Origin: Gilliamella sp. ESL0443
GTDB lineage: Bacteria; Pseudomonadota; Gammaproteobacteria; Enterobacterales; Orbaceae
Assembly (NCBI RefSeq): GCF_019469165.1
Contig: NZ_CP048263.1
Location: 806,001 to 870,000, forward strand
Direction: 5' to 3'
Length of the DNA: 64,000 nucleotides
Positions 46,807-56,520 of this stretch are shown here, in pieces (positions within the stretch are counted from its first letter, which is position 1; every line of letters begins with the position of its first letter). The position numbers were made by a program, and so were the translations under genes. A model generated the notes under the pieces. It searched no databases. It was not told the DNA's origin and was given only the letters and a program-made list of their open reading frames with translations.

Positions 46807-48033
46807 TTATTCTTGATAAGCCAATTGGTAAAGGGCATAAGTTAATGCTTTTATTCCTTCAACTAAGTCTTCAGTTTTGGTATCTTCAGCAGGGTTGTGG
46901 CTGATGCCTTTGATGCTTGGTACAAATAACATGGCGGTCGGTACTCGTGGTGCAAAAATTTGTGAGTCGTGACCGGCACCACTATGCATTACGCGATAAC
47001 TTAGTTTTTCTTGGTTGCAGATGTTTTCGAGCATTTTTATGAGTTTGTCATCCATTGGAATTGGGGCTTCATCCATCCAACGATTTATTTCGATCTCAAG
47101 GCCCAGTTCTTTGGCGATGCGGATCATGTCAGCTTCAATCTCTTCGGTAAAGCTTTTAAGTTCTTCTTGGTTAGTGTGACGACAGTCTATTGTGAACATC
47201 ACTTCCCCCGGAACGACATTAACCACATTGGGTTTTGGTTCAACATGACCGAAGGTTAATACTAATGGATCACCCACTTTAATTGCTTTGTTAATGGATT
47301 CGTTGCAAATTCGGCTAAAAGCGTAGATAGCATCTTTACGGTAACTCATTGGTGTGGTGCCCGCATGATTTGCTTCACCCATTAAGCGGATGTTGTAACG
47401 ACGTTGTCCAACGATGCTGGTTACAACACCTATGCTTTTTTCTTCCCGCTCAAGTACGCCTCCTTGTTCAATATGTAACTCTAAAAAGGCTTTGATATCG
47501 GAGCGTGCTTTTTGGGTGTTAAATTTAAATCCGCAGTTTTTCATTGCATCGACAAATTTAATGCCATTGTTGTCTTCGATATCGGCAACATCATCATTGT
47601 TGGCGATGGCAAATACGTTTTTGCTTCCCCAAAAGACATAAGGAAAGCGACTGCCTTCTTCTTCTGCCATGGAGATAAGTTCTAAGGTGCGTAATGGTTG
47701 GCCGTAGTTCTCTTTTAGGTATTTCATGGCAAGCATAGCTGCAATGATGCCAAGTTGGCCGTCAAGTTTGCCACCATTAACAACGGTATCAACATGCGAG
47801 CCAGACATGATGACTTGTTCTTTGTATTTACTGCCTTCAAATCGACCATATAAGTTACCAATATCATCAAAATAGGTATTCATGCCAATTTGTGAGAGTT
47901 TTTCTTTAATTGCATTTTGGGCAGTAAGCCATTGTTCAGTATAAAGTAATCGAGTTGTTCCGCCTTGTTCTAAACCACCAAAGCTCGATATCCATTTAAC
48001 TGCATTAGCAACATCATCATATAAAATATTCAT
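46807..48033 (-). CDS. allC: allantoate amidohydrolase
   Basis: Mn-dependent M20-fold enzyme converting allantoate to (S)-ureidoglycine, CO2 and ammonia. The 408-aa protein has GSHVDTVVNGGKLDGQLGII, the Glu pair in SMAEEEGSRFPYVFWGSKN, ELHIEQGGVLE and the C-terminal His in GISHNPAEDTKTEDLV. Length and motifs match E. coli AllC (411 aa). First gene of the minus-strand half of the cluster, 12 bp before the MFS carrier. Confidence 0.95.
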   Translation of the reverse strand: MNILYDDVANAVKWISSFGGLEQGGTTRLLYTEQWLTAQNAIKEKLSQIGMNTYFDDIGNLYGRFEGSKYKEQVIMSGSHVDTVVNGGKLDGQLGIIAAMLAMKYLKENYGQPLRTLELISMAEEEGSRFPYVFWGSKNVFAIANNDDVADIEDNNGIKFVDAMKNCGFKFNTQKARSDIKAFLELHIEQGGVLEREEKSIGVVTSIVGQRRYNIRLMGEANHAGTTPMSYRKDAIYAFSRICNESINKAIKVGDPLVLTFGHVEPKPNVVNVVPGEVMFTIDCRHTNQEELKSFTEEIEADMIRIAKELGLEIEINRWMDEAPIPMDDKLIKMLENICNQEKLSYRVMHSGAGHDSQIFAPRVPTAMLFVPSIKGISHNPAEDTKTEDLVEGIKALTYALYQLAYQE

Positions 48034-48431
48034 AAATATTTACCTGCTATTTAAAACTCCATCATCGTTAACATTTTGCTTTTAATGTTAACCGCACATA
48101 TCGTGTCGATACTACGGACCATTTTAAATGTTTTTTTTGTTTACCATACTATTAATATCAAATAATAATGTGATCAAACTAGCTTTTTTATATTTGTGAA
48201 ATTTAATTAAATTAAGTAGTTATTATTATAAAAAATTTTTTAACAATCTTTTATAATACTGATTTTAAATAATATTATATTTTTGATATCGTTAATGTTT
48301 TGTGATGTATAACCTGCTTATTGTTTATTTTTTCCGTAATATATAAATATAATCTAACTATTAGATTTTTTTAATGAGCTTAATGAGGTTCAAAGTTAAC
48401 AGTATTTATCCTATTTGAGGGGCCTATTCTC
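48034..48431. promoter_or_regulatory. 398-bp divergent control region of the allantoate cluster
   Basis: Very AT-rich region between the outward-facing allC and fdrA operons; it must contain both promoters and is where AllS would be expected to bind. I see GAGGGG as the fdrA ribosome site, and a possible TATAAT-like box (AAATATAATC near 48348), but no reliable LysR T-N11-A pair can be singled out. Confidence 0.45.
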
Positions 48432-50099
48432 ATGATTCAATCTTTTATAAAAAAGGGAAGCTTTCAAGATTCTGTTAGTTTGATGTTGATATCAAAAAAA
48501 CTGAGTAATCTTGATGAGGTTGATGAAGTATCTGTCATGATGGGTACTCCTGCCAATAAATCTTTATTAACCGCAACAGGTTTTTGGAGTGATAGTTTTA
48601 ATGATGCAACGCCAAATGATATTTGTGTTGCGATTAAAACCAAAGATGACTCTAATGATGTTGTCGAGTTGATTAGTCAACAACTTGAGGATGCACTAAA
48701 AAATATCGCTCAAGCTCAGCAAGGTGGTGCAAAACTACTTAAAGCAAGGCGTTTAGCTAGCGCAACGAAAAAATTACCTGATGCTAATTTAGTGTTAATT
48801 TCGATTGCTGGGGAGTACGCTGCTGAGCTAGCCGATCAAGCTTTAGACGATAATAAAAACGTGATGATTTTTTCTGATAATGTGTCAATCGAAGATGAAA
48901 TCCGTTTAAAAACTAAAGCGTCTAAAAAAGATTTAATTGTGATGGGCCCCGATTGTGGGACGGCCTTTATCGCGGGTGCACCCTTAGCGTTTTCTAATGT
49001 TATTCCTAAAGGGAATATTGGGGTAATTGGGGCGTCTGGTACGGGTATTCAAGAAGTGGTTTCACAAATCGCTCTATTGAATCAAGGTATTACGCAAGCT
49101 ATCGGTTTGGGTGGGCGTGATTTGTCGCTTGAAGTCGGGGGGATTAGTGCTCTTACTGCCTTAAATATGCTCGCTGCCGATGCTGATACACAAGTGATTA
49201 CCTTTATTTCTAAACCGCCAGCAGACAGTGTGCGGGAAAAAGTGATTTCAGCCATGAAGTTAATCCCTAAACCGGTGGTGGCTTTATTTTTGGGCTCGAA
49301 AATCGATAAACCTCAAGACGATAATATCTATTTTGCACGAACATTAGATGAAGCAGCTCGATTAGCCTGTTTATTAAGTCCAGTTGAAGCGATTGCGAAT
49401 AAGTTGCCTAATTTAGCCAATAAAACGATTACAGGATTATATACTGGCGGTACCTTAGCTTCAGAAGCGGCGATGTTGCTTGCTCAAGAACTAAATCTCA
49501 CTACCAGTCATCATCATGATAAAGGGATTATGTTAGATCAACAGGGGCATAAAATTATTGATTTAGGTGATGATTTTTACACTGTAGGTAAACCTCATCC
49601 TATGATTGATCCATCTATTCGCGAAGATAAAATCGCTCAGCTTGGTGAAAATCACGACGTAGGTGTATTACTTGTTGATTTGGTTATTGGCTATGGCGCA
49701 AATGCCAATCCGGCTGAGTCAGTTATTTCAGGTTATCAAAAAGCCTGTGCTAAACGAGGTGATAATCATCCATTGATAGCTATCGCTACTGTGACTGGTT
49801 CAGAGCAGGATCCGCAATGTCGTAGTAAGCAAATTGAAGCGTTAGAATCAGCGAATATTGTTGTAATGAATAATTTACCAGAAGCTATTTTGTTAGCTAA
49901 AAAACTGATTACACCGCTTAAATCAAATAATTTCATTAAACCATATCCTTTATTAAGCCATATTAGTGTGATTAATGCTGGTTTAAGAAGTTTTGCTGAA
50001 GATCTTCAATCATCGAATATTCCTGTTGTGCATTATCAATGGGCGCCAATAGCCGGCGGTAATAAAAAATTAGCGGCTATTTTGCAAAAATTAAATTAA
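48432..50099 (+). CDS. fdrA: FdrA/AllF, oxamate carbamoyltransferase subunit
   Basis: 555-aa acyl-CoA-synthetase-like protein matching E. coli FdrA (555 aa). It contains VSVMMGTPANKSLLTATGFW, IGVIGASGTGIQEVVSQIAL, QAIGLGGRDLSLEVGG and GLYTGGTLASEAAMLLAQE, the succinyl-CoA synthetase-type folds. With AllG and AllH it is understood to form the catabolic transcarbamylase that phosphorolyses oxalurate to oxamate and carbamoyl phosphate. Lead gene of the plus-strand half; GAGGGG precedes ATG. Confidence 0.93.
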   Translation: MIQSFIKKGSFQDSVSLMLISKKLSNLDEVDEVSVMMGTPANKSLLTATGFWSDSFNDATPNDICVAIKTKDDSNDVVELISQQLEDALKNIAQAQQGGAKLLKARRLASATKKLPDANLVLISIAGEYAAELADQALDDNKNVMIFSDNVSIEDEIRLKTKASKKDLIVMGPDCGTAFIAGAPLAFSNVIPKGNIGVIGASGTGIQEVVSQIALLNQGITQAIGLGGRDLSLEVGGISALTALNMLAADADTQVITFISKPPADSVREKVISAMKLIPKPVVALFLGSKIDKPQDDNIYFARTLDEAARLACLLSPVEAIANKLPNLANKTITGLYTGGTLASEAAMLLAQELNLTTSHHHDKGIMLDQQGHKIIDLGDDFYTVGKPHPMIDPSIREDKIAQLGENHDVGVLLVDLVIGYGANANPAESVISGYQKACAKRGDNHPLIAIATVTGSEQDPQCRSKQIEALESANIVVMNNLPEAILLAKKLITPLKSNNFIKPYPLLSHISVINAGLRSFAEDLQSSNIPVVHYQWAPIAGGNKKLAAILQKLN

Positions 50100-50110
50100 G
50101 AGGTTTTGAT

Positions 50111-51370
50111 ATGTTACGTACTGCAATAAATGAAGCAAACCAAAAAATTATTGAACGAATTAAAGCTGCTAGACCTCATTGGGTAGGCGTTATATCCGCT
50201 AAAGAAGCTGTACCAACCTTGGCACAAGGTAAAAAATTACTTCACGCCGGACCACCGATTGTTTGGCATGATATGACTGGGCCAATGCAAGGTGCTTGTA
50301 TTGGTGCTTGCTTGTTTGAAGGATGGGCTCAAGATGAGAAGCAAGCTTTACATTTGTTAGAGTCAGGTCAAGTTGAATTTATCCCTTGTCATTCTGTTAA
50401 TGCAGTTGGTCCAATGGGAGGAATTACGTCAGCCAATATGCCAATGATTGTGGTTGAAAACATTACCCATGGTAATCGTGCTTACTGCAATTTAAATGAA
50501 GGTATTGGTAAAGTGATGCGTTTTGGTGCTTATGGTCAGGAGGTTTTAGACCGTCATCGTTGGATGAAAGAGTCGTTAGGGCCAGCTTTGAATGATGCAT
50601 TAAAACTGTTTGATAATGGTATCGATTTAACCGCTTTGATGGCACAAGCTATTACAATGGGTGATGAATTCCATCAACGTAATATTGCCGCTTCAGCACT
50701 ATTATTAAGAACGCTTTCACCAAAATTAATTTTACTTGATCGTAGTAAAGCGGAAATGGAGAAAATCTTTAGCTTTTTAAGCGTGACAGATCAGTTCTTC
50801 TTAAATGTTGCTATGGCATTTTGTAAATCAATTATGGATAGCGCAGCGCAAATTAAAGAGGGATCTATCGTTACAGCAATGACGCGTAATGGTAAAGAAT
50901 TTGGTATTAAAGTCAGTGGTCTTTGCGATCAGTGGTTTACCGCGCCAGTTAATACTCCACAAGGCCTATTCTTTACTGGTTATTCACAAAAAGATGCAAA
51001 CCCAGATATAGGTGATAGTGCTATTACTGAAACCTTTGGTATAGGCGGGGCGGCTATGGTTGCAGCGCCAGGGGTAACTCGCTTTGTTGGTGCCGGTGGC
51101 ACGGATGTTGCATATGAAGTATCTGAAGAGATGAGTGAAATCTATTTAGAACATAATATGTTATTCCAAATTCCTACATGGAATTTCCAAGGATGCTGTT
51201 TAGGCTTAGATCTTCGTTTAGTTGTCGAAACCGGGATCACGCCATTAATTAATACTGGTATTGCCCATAAACAAGCAGGAGTGGGCCAAATTGGTGCAGG
51301 TACAGTTAGAGCACCGTTAGCTTGTTTTGAAAAAGCACTCGAGGCATTAGCAAAAAAATTAGACGTATAG
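50111..51370 (+). CDS. allG: YlbE/AllG, DUF1116 oxamate carbamoyltransferase subunit
   Basis: 419-aa DUF1116 protein (E. coli YlbE, 419 aa): begins MLRTAINEANQKIIERIKAA and has LHAGPPIVWHDMTGPMQGAC, CHSVNAVGPMGGITSANMPM, RCNLNEGIGKV-type segment YCNLNEGIGKVMRFGAYG and GIGGAAMVAAPGVTRFVGAG. Partner of FdrA and AllH. Eleven bases separate it from fdrA and 3 from allH, so all are co-transcribed. Confidence 0.93.
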   Translation: MLRTAINEANQKIIERIKAARPHWVGVISAKEAVPTLAQGKKLLHAGPPIVWHDMTGPMQGACIGACLFEGWAQDEKQALHLLESGQVEFIPCHSVNAVGPMGGITSANMPMIVVENITHGNRAYCNLNEGIGKVMRFGAYGQEVLDRHRWMKESLGPALNDALKLFDNGIDLTALMAQAITMGDEFHQRNIAASALLLRTLSPKLILLDRSKAEMEKIFSFLSVTDQFFLNVAMAFCKSIMDSAAQIKEGSIVTAMTRNGKEFGIKVSGLCDQWFTAPVNTPQGLFFTGYSQKDANPDIGDSAITETFGIGGAAMVAAPGVTRFVGAGGTDVAYEVSEEMSEIYLEHNMLFQIPTWNFQGCCLGLDLRLVVETGITPLINTGIAHKQAGVGQIGAGTVRAPLACFEKALEALAKKLDV

Positions 51371-51373
51371 GCT

Positions 51374-52300
51374 ATGAGTTTGATGTATGTAGATGATGAA
51401 TGCTTAAATAAGTCGCTAAATAATCAGCGACTTACTATCCCCGCTTTTGATTATTTGCAAGAGCGTGGTTTGTCGCAAGCATCTCATATTATCAAACCAC
51501 TTTTAGTTAGTGCGGATGTTCCGATAAAAGCGGGTGAGTTGTCGCTCTTTAGTACTCATCAGCAAACGATTAATTTAATCAATGATGATCAGCAATTAAT
51601 TACTATACATCGTTATAACAGCGGTTTGTCGCCCATGGGCATAGTACTTAAATCGTCTGATTTTGATTATGTTTTGTCGTTAGGTAGTGATTTATCTATT
51701 TATCAATCGGCAACGGGTGATTTGCAAGTTGGGATTTTTTTAATTTCACTTGATACGCATGTTTGTCAATTAAATATAAAAAAACATTCATTAGTTAATA
51801 AATCACAAATTGCTAATCTATTGAAAGAGATAGAAAATCCTACCGGCTTATTTGGTAAATTAAGTGACAATTTATCTGGTCAATATCAACTCGAATTATT
51901 ATGTAATACCATGACTAATTTGATGAATGGTAAAGCAGATGATATTACGTCGTTTATTGGCTTAGGACCGGGTTTAACGCCAAGTTTTGATGATATTATC
52001 GTGGGGATGTTGGCGGTTATCTCAAGCGATTGCCGTTTTGACAATCAAATTCGACAGCTTAAATTCGCCTTTGAGCGTTTGTCATTACATTTGTTAACCA
52101 CAACTGTTAGTGCTAGTTTTTTGACTTATGCACTTCAAGGTAAATTTTCGTTGTTGGTGCTACAAGTGATTAATTCATTTGCACAACATAAATATCACCA
52201 TTCATCAATAAAAAATTTATCGAATTATGGTCACACCTCTGGATCCGATCTCTTACTTGGTATATGGTTAGGTATTGATCGTTTTGTTTTAAGGGATTAA
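51374..52300 (+). CDS. allH: YlbF/AllH, DUF2877 oxamate carbamoyltransferase subunit
   Basis: 308-aa DUF2877 protein, third subunit of the FdrA-AllG-AllH system. Recognisable features are the FIGLGPGLTPSFDDIIVGML motif and the terminal YGHTSGSDLLLGIWLGI, both conserved in YlbF homologues; the N-terminal half is more divergent. ATG 51374 lies 3 bp after allG. Slightly longer than E. coli YlbF (about 270 aa). Confidence 0.88.
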   Translation: MSLMYVDDECLNKSLNNQRLTIPAFDYLQERGLSQASHIIKPLLVSADVPIKAGELSLFSTHQQTINLINDDQQLITIHRYNSGLSPMGIVLKSSDFDYVLSLGSDLSIYQSATGDLQVGIFLISLDTHVCQLNIKKHSLVNKSQIANLLKEIENPTGLFGKLSDNLSGQYQLELLCNTMTNLMNGKADDITSFIGLGPGLTPSFDDIIVGMLAVISSDCRFDNQIRQLKFAFERLSLHLLTTTVSASFLTYALQGKFSLLVLQVINSFAQHKYHHSSIKNLSNYGHTSGSDLLLGIWLGIDRFVLRD

Positions 52301-52303
52301 ATC

Positions 52304-53227
52304 GTGCTAGATACAGAAACCATGCGGACCTTTATTAAAGTAGTTGAGAGCAATAGCTTTTCAAAAGCGGCTAAGCTACTTTACAAAACACCAGCAGCGA
52401 TTAGTTATCGTATTAAATCATTGGAAGCCGATCTTAATACTCAACTTTTTGAACGAACCACACGGACTGTGACACTAACGCTGGCAGGGCAACATCTTTA
52501 TGAGCAATGTAGCCAATGGTTGCTTTGGTTATCAACCATGCCTGATGAGTTACAACAGATTCGTGATGGTGTTGAGCGAAAAATTAATATTACCATCAAT
52601 AATCTGCTCTATGATGTTGAGGCGGTAGCCGATTTGTTGACGTTTTTAAAAGAAAAATTCCCTTTTACTACTTTCAATATAAATCGACAAGTTTATATGG
52701 GAGTGTGGGATTCGTTATTGCATGGTGAGTGCCATTTAGCGATTGGCGCAACAGGCACTGAATCGCTTGATACGATGATTAATATACTACCTCTTGGTGA
52801 AGTAAGTTGGGTGTTTGTGGCAGCCAAAAATCATCCGATCACCCAAATTGATGGGGCGTTATCTAATGATACTTTACGTAAGTATCCGGCAATTAATGTT
52901 GAAGATACCTCTGTGCATATGAATAAACGAGTGGCTTGGTTATTACCAAGTCAATCTGAGATTATTGTGCCAAATATTACCACTAAGTTGGCTTGCCATT
53001 TAAGAGGATTAGGTATTGGTTTTTTACCCAAATCAATCTGCCAATCTTATTTAGATTCAGGTGAATTGATTGCCTGTAAAGTGGTTAATGAACGTAAGCC
53101 ATCGCCATTGTCATTAGCATGGAAAAAATCGCATATGGGCAAAGTGATGAATGAAATTGTTAATCTGTTTAAGTTTCATCATCCCATTGCCAATAATTTT
53201 TTGAAAAATATAGATAAGAGAAGATGA
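52304..53227 (+). CDS. allS: AllS, LysR-type activator of the allantoate genes
   Basis: 307-aa LysR regulator with GTG start 3 bp after allH. The HTH is TFIKVVESNSFSKAAKLLYK and TPAAISYRIKSLEADL (residues 9-45). The effector domain is strikingly E. coli AllS-like: INNLLYDVEAVADLLTFL, RQVYMGVWDSLLHGE, NKRVAWLLPSQSEIIVP and GLGIGFLPKSICQSY. AllS activates allDCE under anaerobic allantoin use in E. coli. No AllR repressor is in the window. Location inside the operon suggests autoregulation. Confidence 0.93.
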   Translation: MLDTETMRTFIKVVESNSFSKAAKLLYKTPAAISYRIKSLEADLNTQLFERTTRTVTLTLAGQHLYEQCSQWLLWLSTMPDELQQIRDGVERKINITINNLLYDVEAVADLLTFLKEKFPFTTFNINRQVYMGVWDSLLHGECHLAIGATGTESLDTMINILPLGEVSWVFVAAKNHPITQIDGALSNDTLRKYPAINVEDTSVHMNKRVAWLLPSQSEIIVPNITTKLACHLRGLGIGFLPKSICQSYLDSGELIACKVVNERKPSPLSLAWKKSHMGKVMNEIVNLFKFHHPIANNFLKNIDKRR

Positions 53228-53277
53228 GTTAGTGTAATCTTCAAACAATTAACTCGATATTAATAAAGGAAAAAATA

Positions 53278-54510
53278 ATGTTAGACCTAGATAAATATGA
53301 CCAAATTAATCCGCCTACGCGACTATTAATGGGACCAGGTCCAATCAATGCTGATCCTCGTGTCACTAGAGCGATGGCGGCACCTTTAATTGGCCAGTTT
53401 GACCCAGTTATGACTGATTATATGAATCAGACTATGTCACTTTATCGAGATATTTTTAAAACCAAAAATGAACAAACTTTTGTTATTGATGGTACTGCAA
53501 GAGCCGGTATTGAAGCCGTTCTTGTGTCAACAATTAAACCGGGTGACAAAGTATTAGTACCCGTATTTGGTCGTTTTGGTTTATTACTTTGTGAAATTGC
53601 CCACCGTTGTCGTGCTGATGTGCATACTATTGAAGTGCCATGGGGTGAAGTTTTTGATCCTAATGTTATTGAAGATGCTATCAAAAAAGTCAAACCCAAA
53701 CTATTACTTTGCGTGCAAGGTGACACTTCAACCACATTATTGCAACCATTGGATAAAATTGGTGAAATTTGTCGTCGTCATGGTGTGTTGTCTTATGTCG
53801 ATGCAACTGCTTCGATTGTGGGTAACCCACTTGAAGTTGATAAATGGCAACTTGATGGCGTTTCAGTGAGTTTACAAAAATGTTTAAGTGGACCTCCAGG
53901 TGTTGCTCCTCTTACTTTAAGTCCAAAAATGGTCGAGATTATTCAAGCTCGTAAATGTGTTGAGCTGGGTATTCGTGCTGAAAATGATGCGGGTGGTCGA
54001 GATGAGATGATCTATTCTAACTATTTTGATATCGATATGATTATCCGTTACTGGAGTTCTGAACGTATCAACCACCACACTGAAGCGACCTCAATGCTTT
54101 ATGCTGCACGCGAATGTGCTCGAATTGTGTTACAAGAAGGTTTAGATAACGTGATTGAGCGTCATCACGTTAATGGGGCAGCAATGGTTGCTGGTTTACA
54201 AGCTATGGGACTTGAGTTGTTTGGCGATCTCGATCATAAAATGAATAATGTCGTTGGTGTGGTTCGTCCGGAACATATTAATGACCTTGAAGTTCGCAAT
54301 TTAATGTTAAATGATTTTGGTATTGAAATCGGTGCTTCATTCGGTCCGCTTAAAGGTAATGTATGGCGTATTGGTACTATGGGCTATAATGCTAGAAAAT
54401 CTTGTGTCATGCAAACATTAACCGCGTTTGAAGCTGTGTTAAATCGAGTTGGTTTTAAAACAGTACAAGGGGCTGGTTTACAAGCTGCCTGGAACGTTTA
54501 TAACAGCTAA
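53278..54510 (+). CDS. pucG: (S)-ureidoglycine-glyoxylate aminotransferase
   Basis: PLP-dependent fold-type-I (class V) aminotransferase; moves the amino group of ureidoglycine to glyoxylate, giving oxalurate and glycine. The 410-aa protein shows TRLLMGPGPINADPRVTRAM, the SYVDATASIVGNPLEVDKW cofactor Asp and the PLP Lys in VSLQKCLSGPPGV, then NHHTEATSMLYAARE. It offers a route to oxalurate that bypasses AllE and AllD. AAGGA precedes ATG. Relatives include alanine-glyoxylate aminotransferases; the neighbourhood supports PucG. Confidence 0.9.
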   Translation: MLDLDKYDQINPPTRLLMGPGPINADPRVTRAMAAPLIGQFDPVMTDYMNQTMSLYRDIFKTKNEQTFVIDGTARAGIEAVLVSTIKPGDKVLVPVFGRFGLLLCEIAHRCRADVHTIEVPWGEVFDPNVIEDAIKKVKPKLLLCVQGDTSTTLLQPLDKIGEICRRHGVLSYVDATASIVGNPLEVDKWQLDGVSVSLQKCLSGPPGVAPLTLSPKMVEIIQARKCVELGIRAENDAGGRDEMIYSNYFDIDMIIRYWSSERINHHTEATSMLYAARECARIVLQEGLDNVIERHHVNGAAMVAGLQAMGLELFGDLDHKMNNVVGVVRPEHINDLEVRNLMLNDFGIEIGASFGPLKGNVWRIGTMGYNARKSCVMQTLTAFEAVLNRVGFKTVQGAGLQAAWNVYNS

Positions 54511-54588
54511 TAATAAAATAATAATAAAAGTTCACTGAAGTGAGCGGAATTATACCCATTGGATTTTTGAGCTTTTAATTTAGAACGA

Positions 54589-54635
54589 AGTAATTTGTTG
54601 GTCAAATTGTCAACAAATTACTCTAAAAATAGAGT
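54589..54635 (+). repeat. two consecutive hairpins between pucG and the second MFS gene
   Basis: AGTAATTTGTTG/CAACAAATTACT (12 bp, 10-nt loop, 54589-54622) runs into ACTCTA/TAGAGT (54620-54635, AAAA loop), sharing ACT. No U-tract follows. Possible attenuator, processing site or weak terminator. Confidence 0.55.
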
Positions 54636-54702
54636 AAATTTAAAATAGTAGCAAAAATGTTAACTTTAAGTTAATTGGGATGATATTATTTAAGGAAATT
54701 TT

Positions 54703-55974
54703 ATGAATAAATTGAATACTAAAATTCCTACCTCTGGGTATAATCAAAAAAAATGGAAAGGGCGTTATACCATTTTATTACTATTATGGTCAGGTTGGTT
54801 ACTTTCGTTTCTTGATCGTATGGTAATGAATGTCTCATTGCCGTTTATTGGCCATGATCTTGGTATCGATAAAACTGTACAAGGTTCAATTATTAGTGCA
54901 TTTTTTATTGGTTATGCACTGTTCCAAATTCCCGGTGGTTATTTATCAGATAAATTTGGTCCGCGTAAAGTGATGGCTTTTGCCATTATTTGGTGGTCGA
55001 TGTTTACGCTTTTTACCGGTCTAATTTATCTATTGCCATTAATGTTACTGACTCGCTTTATGTTTGGTGCCGGTGAAGGTTGTTTCCCAGCTTCGTCTTG
55101 GAAAACTATCGCCACTTATTTTCCTGCCAAAGAACGAGGACGAGCAACAGCAATTCAATCTTCCGTCAACACATTAGGACCAGCAATATCTGTAATTGTG
55201 GCAGTTGCCATTATTGAATGGTTAGGTTGGCGCGATGTATTTATCATCTTAAGTATTCCTGGTTTTATATTAGGCTTTTTTATCTATAAGTTTATTCGCA
55301 ATAATCCATCTGAAAATAGTCTGATTGGTGCTGATGAACTGCAAGAATTAGAAATAATCAACGATAATGTCTCAGTCGAAGAGAGCTCGTCTTCGTTAAT
55401 AGATGTATTGAAAATGCCAATACTCTGGAAGTTATCGCTAATTTGGTTCTTATTTGATATCACATTCTGGGGATTCACCACTTGGTTACCAAGTTATTTG
55501 CTTGAGGCAAGAGGATTATCGCTCTCCAAAACCGGTATCTTAGCTGCAATCCCATTCTTATTTGGTGCATTAGGGACTTTAGTCGGTGGTTATTTTGCTG
55601 ATAAGTTCGAACAAAAATTAAAATATGTATATGGTTTAACCGCTTTTATCTCTGGGATATTTCTTTTCTTAATGTTCCAAGTCGATAATCTTGAGGCTGC
55701 TATAGTCTTCCAATGCGTATCAGCACTCTTTATGTTTATCGCATTTGCTATCTTTTGGGGAATGCTAATGCATATGATTCCGCCGGTAATCATGGGCAAA
55801 GCCTCAAGTATTGTCAACTTTGGTGGACAAGTTGCAGGCGTATTATCACCATTCATCATCGGCTTCCTTATCGACAACGCCAACGGAGGCTACAACCACG
55901 CCTTCTTATTTATGGTGATCGCGTTAATAAGCTCAGCGGTATTGACCTTTTTCATTAAAAAAATGAATATTTAG
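54703..55974 (+). CDS. MFS transporter, anion:cation symporter (ACS) type
   Basis: 423-aa major facilitator with about 12 helices. LLLWSGWLLSFLDRMVMNVS in helix 1 (the FxDR motif of ACS carriers), GGYLSDKFGPRKVMAFAI, and helix 4-5 GAGEGCFPASSWKTIATYFP with RGRATAIQSSVNTLGPA are typical of organic-anion/H+ symporters such as sugar-acid carriers. Given position, a carboxylated ureide or oxamate efflux/uptake role is likely but unproven. AAGGA before ATG; a strong terminator follows. Confidence 0.88.
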   Translation: MNKLNTKIPTSGYNQKKWKGRYTILLLLWSGWLLSFLDRMVMNVSLPFIGHDLGIDKTVQGSIISAFFIGYALFQIPGGYLSDKFGPRKVMAFAIIWWSMFTLFTGLIYLLPLMLLTRFMFGAGEGCFPASSWKTIATYFPAKERGRATAIQSSVNTLGPAISVIVAVAIIEWLGWRDVFIILSIPGFILGFFIYKFIRNNPSENSLIGADELQELEIINDNVSVEESSSSLIDVLKMPILWKLSLIWFLFDITFWGFTTWLPSYLLEARGLSLSKTGILAAIPFLFGALGTLVGGYFADKFEQKLKYVYGLTAFISGIFLFLMFQVDNLEAAIVFQCVSALFMFIAFAIFWGMLMHMIPPVIMGKASSIVNFGGQVAGVLSPFIIGFLIDNANGGYNHAFLFMVIALISSAVLTFFIKKMNI

Positions 55975-56001
55975 TTAATCTACATGATGAGAAATCTTGG
56001 G

Positions 56002-56032
56002 AAAATACTCAAACTTGGTTTGAGTATTTTTT
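56002..56032 (+). terminator. Rho-independent terminator of the second MFS gene
   Basis: AAAATACTCAAAC and GTTTGAGTATTTT pair around TTG, followed by TT; 28 bases beyond the stop. Confidence 0.85.
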
Positions 56033-56059
56033 CTTTGATGAATTGTTTATTCTAAAAGT

Positions 56060-56494
56060 AATTTAATTTTGGCACCAATGGATGTCAAGAAGATGCCAAA
56101 AAATGATGCAATCAATAAGGCTGAAGGTTTATTAGTTAAGGTTGGTTTGATTGATAAGATTGATGCTTATCCAAATCAATTATCCGGTGGTCAACAACAA
56201 CGTGTCGCGATTGCTAGATCATTGATGATGGACCCGAAAGTTATGCTTTTTGATGAACCTACTTCGGCGTTAGATCCTGAGTTAGTCGGTGAAGTTTTAG
56301 CGGTGATGAAGGCATTTGCTCAAGAGGGGATGACCATGGTGGTTGTCACTCATGAGATGGGTTTTGCTAGAGAGATGTCAACACGTGTTATTTTTATCGA
56401 TCAGGGCATCATTCAAGAACAAGGCTCACCTGAGCAAATTTTTAATCATCCTCAAAATGAAAGAACACAGCTATTTTTAAGTAAAGTATTATAA
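56060..56494 (+). pseudogene. beheaded polar-amino-acid ABC transporter ATPase (GlnQ-like)
   Basis: Homology begins at [20 protein letters not shown] and runs through the ABC signature [20 protein letters not shown], Walker [15 protein letters not shown] and H-loop [17 protein letters not shown] to a normal C-terminus (145 residues). The first ~100 residues, with Walker A and the Q-loop, are missing; a stop (TGA, 56039-56041) lies upstream in frame and the MFS terminator adjoins. No permease or binding protein is near. It cannot bind ATP normally, so it is a relic, marking the right edge of the catabolic island. Confidence 0.88.
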
Positions 56495-56520
56495 TTGATC
56501 TACTTGATTGATTAAGCTAT

